Assembly (NCBI RefSeq): GCF_000003815.2
Contig: NC_049995.1
Location: 1,011,575-1,075,574, forward strand
Direction: 5' to 3'
Length of the DNA: 64,000 bases
Origin: Branchiostoma floridae
Taxonomy: Eukaryota; Chordata; Leptocardii; Amphioxiformes; Branchiostomatidae
The stretch's first letter is position 1. Each line of letters begins with the position of its first letter. The notes under the pieces were generated by a model, which saw nothing but the letters and a program-made list of their open reading frames with translations, was not told the DNA's origin and ran no database searches. Of this stretch, positions 61,016-64,000 are shown piece after piece. The translations under genes and the position numbers were made by a program.

Positions 61016-61534
61016 TATTGATGGGTCAGAGGTCAAAATCTTCTCATCTCTTGGTAAGCAGAAGTCCACAGTCAGGTAACGTACATTTCCTTCTATAATC
61101 TTGGTACAAATTCGTTTTTATCTTTTCTATACAGTTCTTTGACACTTTTGTTTATACATACTGTAAGTCGTAACGTTAGGTGTAACGTTAATGATTTGAA
61201 TTTCACACGACAGATGGTAAACAGCACGTAAGATGCCAGTGCCCCCCTCCCCTAAAACGGTTGCAAAGATTTCTGTTTACTAACGTTTATATACATGTAG
61301 TATATAATGAATTATAAAGAAAAAAAAATTATCCGTCACAACTAGCAGTTGCATTTCTTGGTCTTCCAACTCAGGTAATTATCTGGTTCGAAGGCGTTGT
61401 CAGCATCACTGTTTATTGAACGGCATATGTTAGACGTTTGTAAAAAGAAAGATATGCAACATTTAGTAAAATGTAACAGTGGGATTCAAGCACCACCAAC
61501 CGTCCATGCCAAACGGCTTGAGCCATTTGGCGTA

Positions 61535-61605
61535 ATCTGTTGCGTTGTTGGGGTTGTGATTCGGCGTGGGTTCGAATCCCTGGAGTCAGGATATTGTTTC
61601 TTTTT
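61535..61605 (+). mobile_element. tRNA-like SINE head
   Basis: GTGGGTTCGAATCCCTGGAG is a good B box; the sequence to its left is only weakly tRNA-like. It is not a complete tRNA. Confidence 0.4.
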
Positions 61606-61842
61606 GTTTCTACTCTTCTACTCCCTTTCTTACATAAATTATACCGCAAGGTTACCAGTTTTAAGTTTACCAGTTTACGTGCAGTATCGAGTGCAGACTT
61701 AAAGGGATATATCGTAAAATTTTGGAGCCAAAATTTCAAATTTTCTGAACTTTAAAATCTCCAGTCAGATTGACATTTGTAACTTATTTCCAACTTATCT
61801 GCATCATTTTTTTTCACATTTCTAGCACTAATTAACAACGCC

Positions 61843-62060
61843 AAAGTAAGCCACGACCAATTTCTCTTACTTCCGGGTAGCCTACCGGAAGTAAGCCGGC
61901 CGTAGATTTCCGAATCGACCGTTGCAGTCGCAGATCTTTGGAGCTTAGCGGGGACTTTCAACAAACTTCAGTAGCGATTCGATCGAACCACCGAATGCAT
62001 TCTTAAGCGCACTTTGGTTCGCCGGAGAGTTGGATAAAATGGCGGGCAATTCAAGCGGCG
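61843..62060 (+). promoter_or_regulatory. Candidate MED30 TATA-less promoter (ETS-site palindrome plus YY1-like motif)
   Basis: An 11-bp inverted repeat CTTACTTCCGG / CCGGAAGTAAG (61866-61876 and 61885-61895) gives two facing ETS-type sites. AAAATGGCGGG at 62036-62046 resembles the YY1 core that often sits just downstream of the start site in housekeeping genes. The position, about 250 bp upstream of the first coding exon, fits MED30. No TATA box was seen. Inference only. Confidence 0.5.
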
Positions 62061-62290
62061 GTGGGAAGTGCGCATATTTCAAGACGTCTTCACGGCACAA
62101 TAAAGTCGTATCCATACGCTGTGAATATTGCTGTGAAGTGTACTTTTAGTAATAAGGTAGATTCAACTCATAATGTAGAAAAATGACCAAAAACAGTGAC
62201 TTTATATTTTACATCACATGTATATCCCTCTAAAGGTGAATTATGATTTAAAAAAGAAAATGCTAATGTTGTTGATTGTGTTAACAGGTA

Positions 62291-62458
62291 ATGATGAACC
62301 CAAAGGACCGCCATCCTGCCCCCCACCCCCAGGGGGCCTTCAGTGGGACCGCGGGGAAGGAGGTGAACACAGCCTCGCTGTGTCGTATCGGACAGGAGAC
62401 GGTACAGGAGATCGTCTCCAAGACTCAGGAAGTCTTCGGGCTGCTCAAGACGTGGCAG
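62291..62458 (+). CDS. MED30: MED30 exon 1 (Mediator subunit 30, N-terminal part)
   Basis: MED30 is a metazoan head-associated subunit of the Mediator complex that links activators to RNA polymerase II. Seen: ATG ATG at 62291, then a Pro/His/Gly-rich N-terminus, then EVNTASLCRIGQETVQEIV, a stretch that I recall as essentially invariant in animal MED30, and a coiled-coil start ending KTWQ at the donor CAG|GTAGTT (62459). A good acceptor (GTTAACAG|) precedes 62288, so an upstream untranslated exon is likely; the promoter candidate lies near 61.86-62.05 kb. The N-terminal length (about 23 residues before EVNTAS) is normal for the family. The gene continues into exon 2 and then out of the window. 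Confidence 0.9.
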
Positions 62459-62720
62459 GTAGTTTTTTTGAATCTATTGGTTTAATATATATAGGTTCTT
62501 GGATTTTTTAAAAAATATGTACATTCAAAAAGAAATTAGTTTGTCAAGAGAACAATTGCACATATTCCATTGTATGCCTTGAAGTTTTACAGAACATGTT
62601 TATCAGTAATGTTAATTTTTTGGTGAGCCTAATTTTATACATGTAGTATTGTGTGCAACTAGCTTGTCAAAAGGCAAATGACTGGGAGGGAAACATCCTG
62701 CATTTTCTGGAAGATGTTGT

Positions 62721-62920
62721 CCATGGTCGTGTTTGATGTTTCAGCTGCCCAATGGAATGAACCCTAACATCCATGGTTGTGTTTGATGTTTCAGCTGCCC
62801 AATGGAGTGAATCCTAACATCCATGGTTGTGTTTGATGTTTCAGCTGCCCAATGGAGTGAACCCTAACATCCATGGTTGTGTTTGATGTTTCAGCTGCCC
62901 AATGGAGTGAACCCTAACAT
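62721..62920 (+). repeat. Four 50-bp tandem copies of the MED30 exon-2 splice acceptor and exon head
   Basis: Units 62721-62770, 62771-62820, 62821-62870 and 62871-62920. Each has the tract GTTTGATGTTTCAG followed by CTGCCCAATGGAGTGAACCC. Copies differ by a few substitutions. Read from any upstream copy, translation meets TGA inside the next intronic part, so only the last copy is productive unless a second splice occurs. Confidence 0.95.
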
Positions 62921-62969
62921 CCACCAGGAGAGACAGACTAAGCTGCAGGACCTGGTCAGACAAATGGAG
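62895..62969 (+). CDS. MED30: MED30 exon 2 (partial gene; remainder beyond window)
   Basis: Phase 0 at both ends, 25 codons, donor ATGGAG|GTCAGA. The residues LPNGVNPNIHQERQTKLQDL follow directly on exon 1, as in the MED30 segment LPNGVTY...LTKLQDNLRQL. This is the last of four tandem copies of the acceptor and exon head (AGs at 62744, 62794, 62844, 62894). Only this copy continues into the QERQTKLQDL sequence, so it is taken as the true exon. No later MED30 exon is visible up to 64000. Confidence 0.88.
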
Positions 62970-63357
62970 GTCAGACAGACATTCACTACTTGCACACTTC
63001 CCATAATTCACAGCCCCAGGGTTACGGATATGGATGTTACCACCCAGGGTGCAAAACAAGGATGAAACCAGCTAAAACCTTCAGTAAGACGGTGGCAAAG
63101 CATATAAACTAATGAATTGTACGACAAATATAGTACTACTATTATTAGAGCTGAGAATTTTACAAGTTTTGTGGTCAGAAGTATAAACTAGACAGCACGT
63201 CACCACTATAGCCGTTAGTTGGTTTCGCCTGATGACCTCACAGGTCACGATATCCGTAACCCTGGCACTGTGAATTATGGGAAGTGTGCAAGTCGTGAAT
63301 ATGCCCCTCTTACAATTACTGTTAATACATTTAAGTTTGCTTTTAAGTTTGACTTTT

Positions 63358-63510
63358 TGCAGTGGTTTTAACTTAAGTTCACGGTAGCACTATGCACTGT
63401 ACTCTCTTACTGCCATGGAAAAATGTTCGTGGTGGTTTTGGATTCGCGATGAAGTGGCCACTGCGAACATTGCAAACATAAAACCACTTCAAACATTTCT
63501 GCATTTACAG
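63358..63510 (-). mobile_element. MITE, same family, truncated
   Basis: Right end TGCATTTACAG followed by TA; interior GTTCGTGGTGGTTTTGGATT. One end is degraded. Confidence 0.75.
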
Positions 63511-63733
63511 TATGCAGTCAGGGCTTGACAACCTGTCACACAAAATCTAGTGCCTGAACCAAAATTTCATATGACATTTTTCTATGCATTTGTATGCATA
63601 CTAGTATTTGTATTATTATTATTATTACATATTTGTAAGTATTTTGTGGATCATGTACTTACACTTCAAGGAATTAACAAGAAGTCTCCTTGGATGTAGA
63701 AATCACAATCGCCTAATAGGGACATTCCATAGG

Positions 63734-64000
63734 CAGGGCTCGAAATACTGGGTGCATGACCCTGTTGCACCTAAAATTGGAGCTGTTCACCCAACTTTTT
63801 TCTGTGGGTGCACAGGGTGCACCCAAATATTTTATTAGGTTTATGTACGTAAAAATATCAAAGTATACTTAGTCTAGTATACATCATTTTCTTTTTTCTA
63901 GTTTTTTCTGACATTCTACTACAAACATGTATATTATATGTGCAACCAAACAAATTTTTTTGCACCCAATTTTTTAAGCTGGGTGCACCAGTGCACCTTA
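63734..64000 (+). mobile_element. hAT-like MITE of the CAGGGCTCGAAATAC family, cut by the window end
   Basis: Starts CAGGGCTCGAAATACTGGGT and contains repeated GGGTGCACC motifs; its right end lies outside. Confidence 0.75.

Overview
The window reads as nuclear DNA of an invertebrate chordate, most likely an amphioxus (Branchiostoma). Genes are split into many short exons with canonical GT/AG junctions. The intergenic and intronic DNA is crowded with tRNA-derived SINEs, LINE 3' ends, hAT-like and TA-target MITEs, foldback elements and minisatellites. The two recognisable genes encode metazoan nuclear proteins. No bacterial, organellar or CRISPR feature is present. Five runs of N mark assembly gaps (3963-4062, 22305-22404, 23443-23542, 43976-44171, 46035-46943).

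Layout. Positions 1 to about 34,250 hold almost only repeats and unassigned DNA. Within them is a locally duplicated block (about 25.75-29.5 kb) with a few exon-like open segments on the minus strand that I cannot identify. From 57,307 down to 34,940 on the minus strand lies one large gene in at least 19 coding exons. Its first half has the six alternating C2HC/C2H2 fingers and AT-hook of vertebrate ZNF512. Its second half is the WD-repeat TFIIIC subunit GTF3C2 (TFIIIC110), through to the stop codon. I could connect the two halves in phase through a 109-nt linker exon (43348-43456), so the sequence supports one fused reading frame of about 1,530 codons. From 57.3 to 61.8 kb is repeat-rich intergenic DNA, including a 1.4-kb element whose ends are arrays of short hairpins. 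On the plus strand from about 62,290 the first two coding exons of Mediator subunit MED30 are present; the rest lies beyond the window.

Most notable. (1) The ZNF512-GTF3C2 fusion, together with a short motif (RRAA..ALL.LQE) that I recall in human GTF3C2 and, in weaker form, in ZNF512, suggests that the two vertebrate genes are complementary remnants of one ancestral gene. (2) Three exons in these two neighbouring genes carry tandem duplications of the same kind: 3' splice site plus the first 26-54 nt of the exon, in 8, 2 and 4 copies. (3) A MITE copy can be delimited exactly by comparison with a paralogous empty site inside the window. (4) Several hAT-like MITEs have perfect 8-bp target duplications.

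Both genes act in nuclear transcription: MED30 in RNA polymerase II Mediator, GTF3C2 in the B-box-binding part of TFIIIC for RNA polymerase III. I see no operon-like relation between them. Comparisons with vertebrate proteins rest on memory of those families; no search was run.
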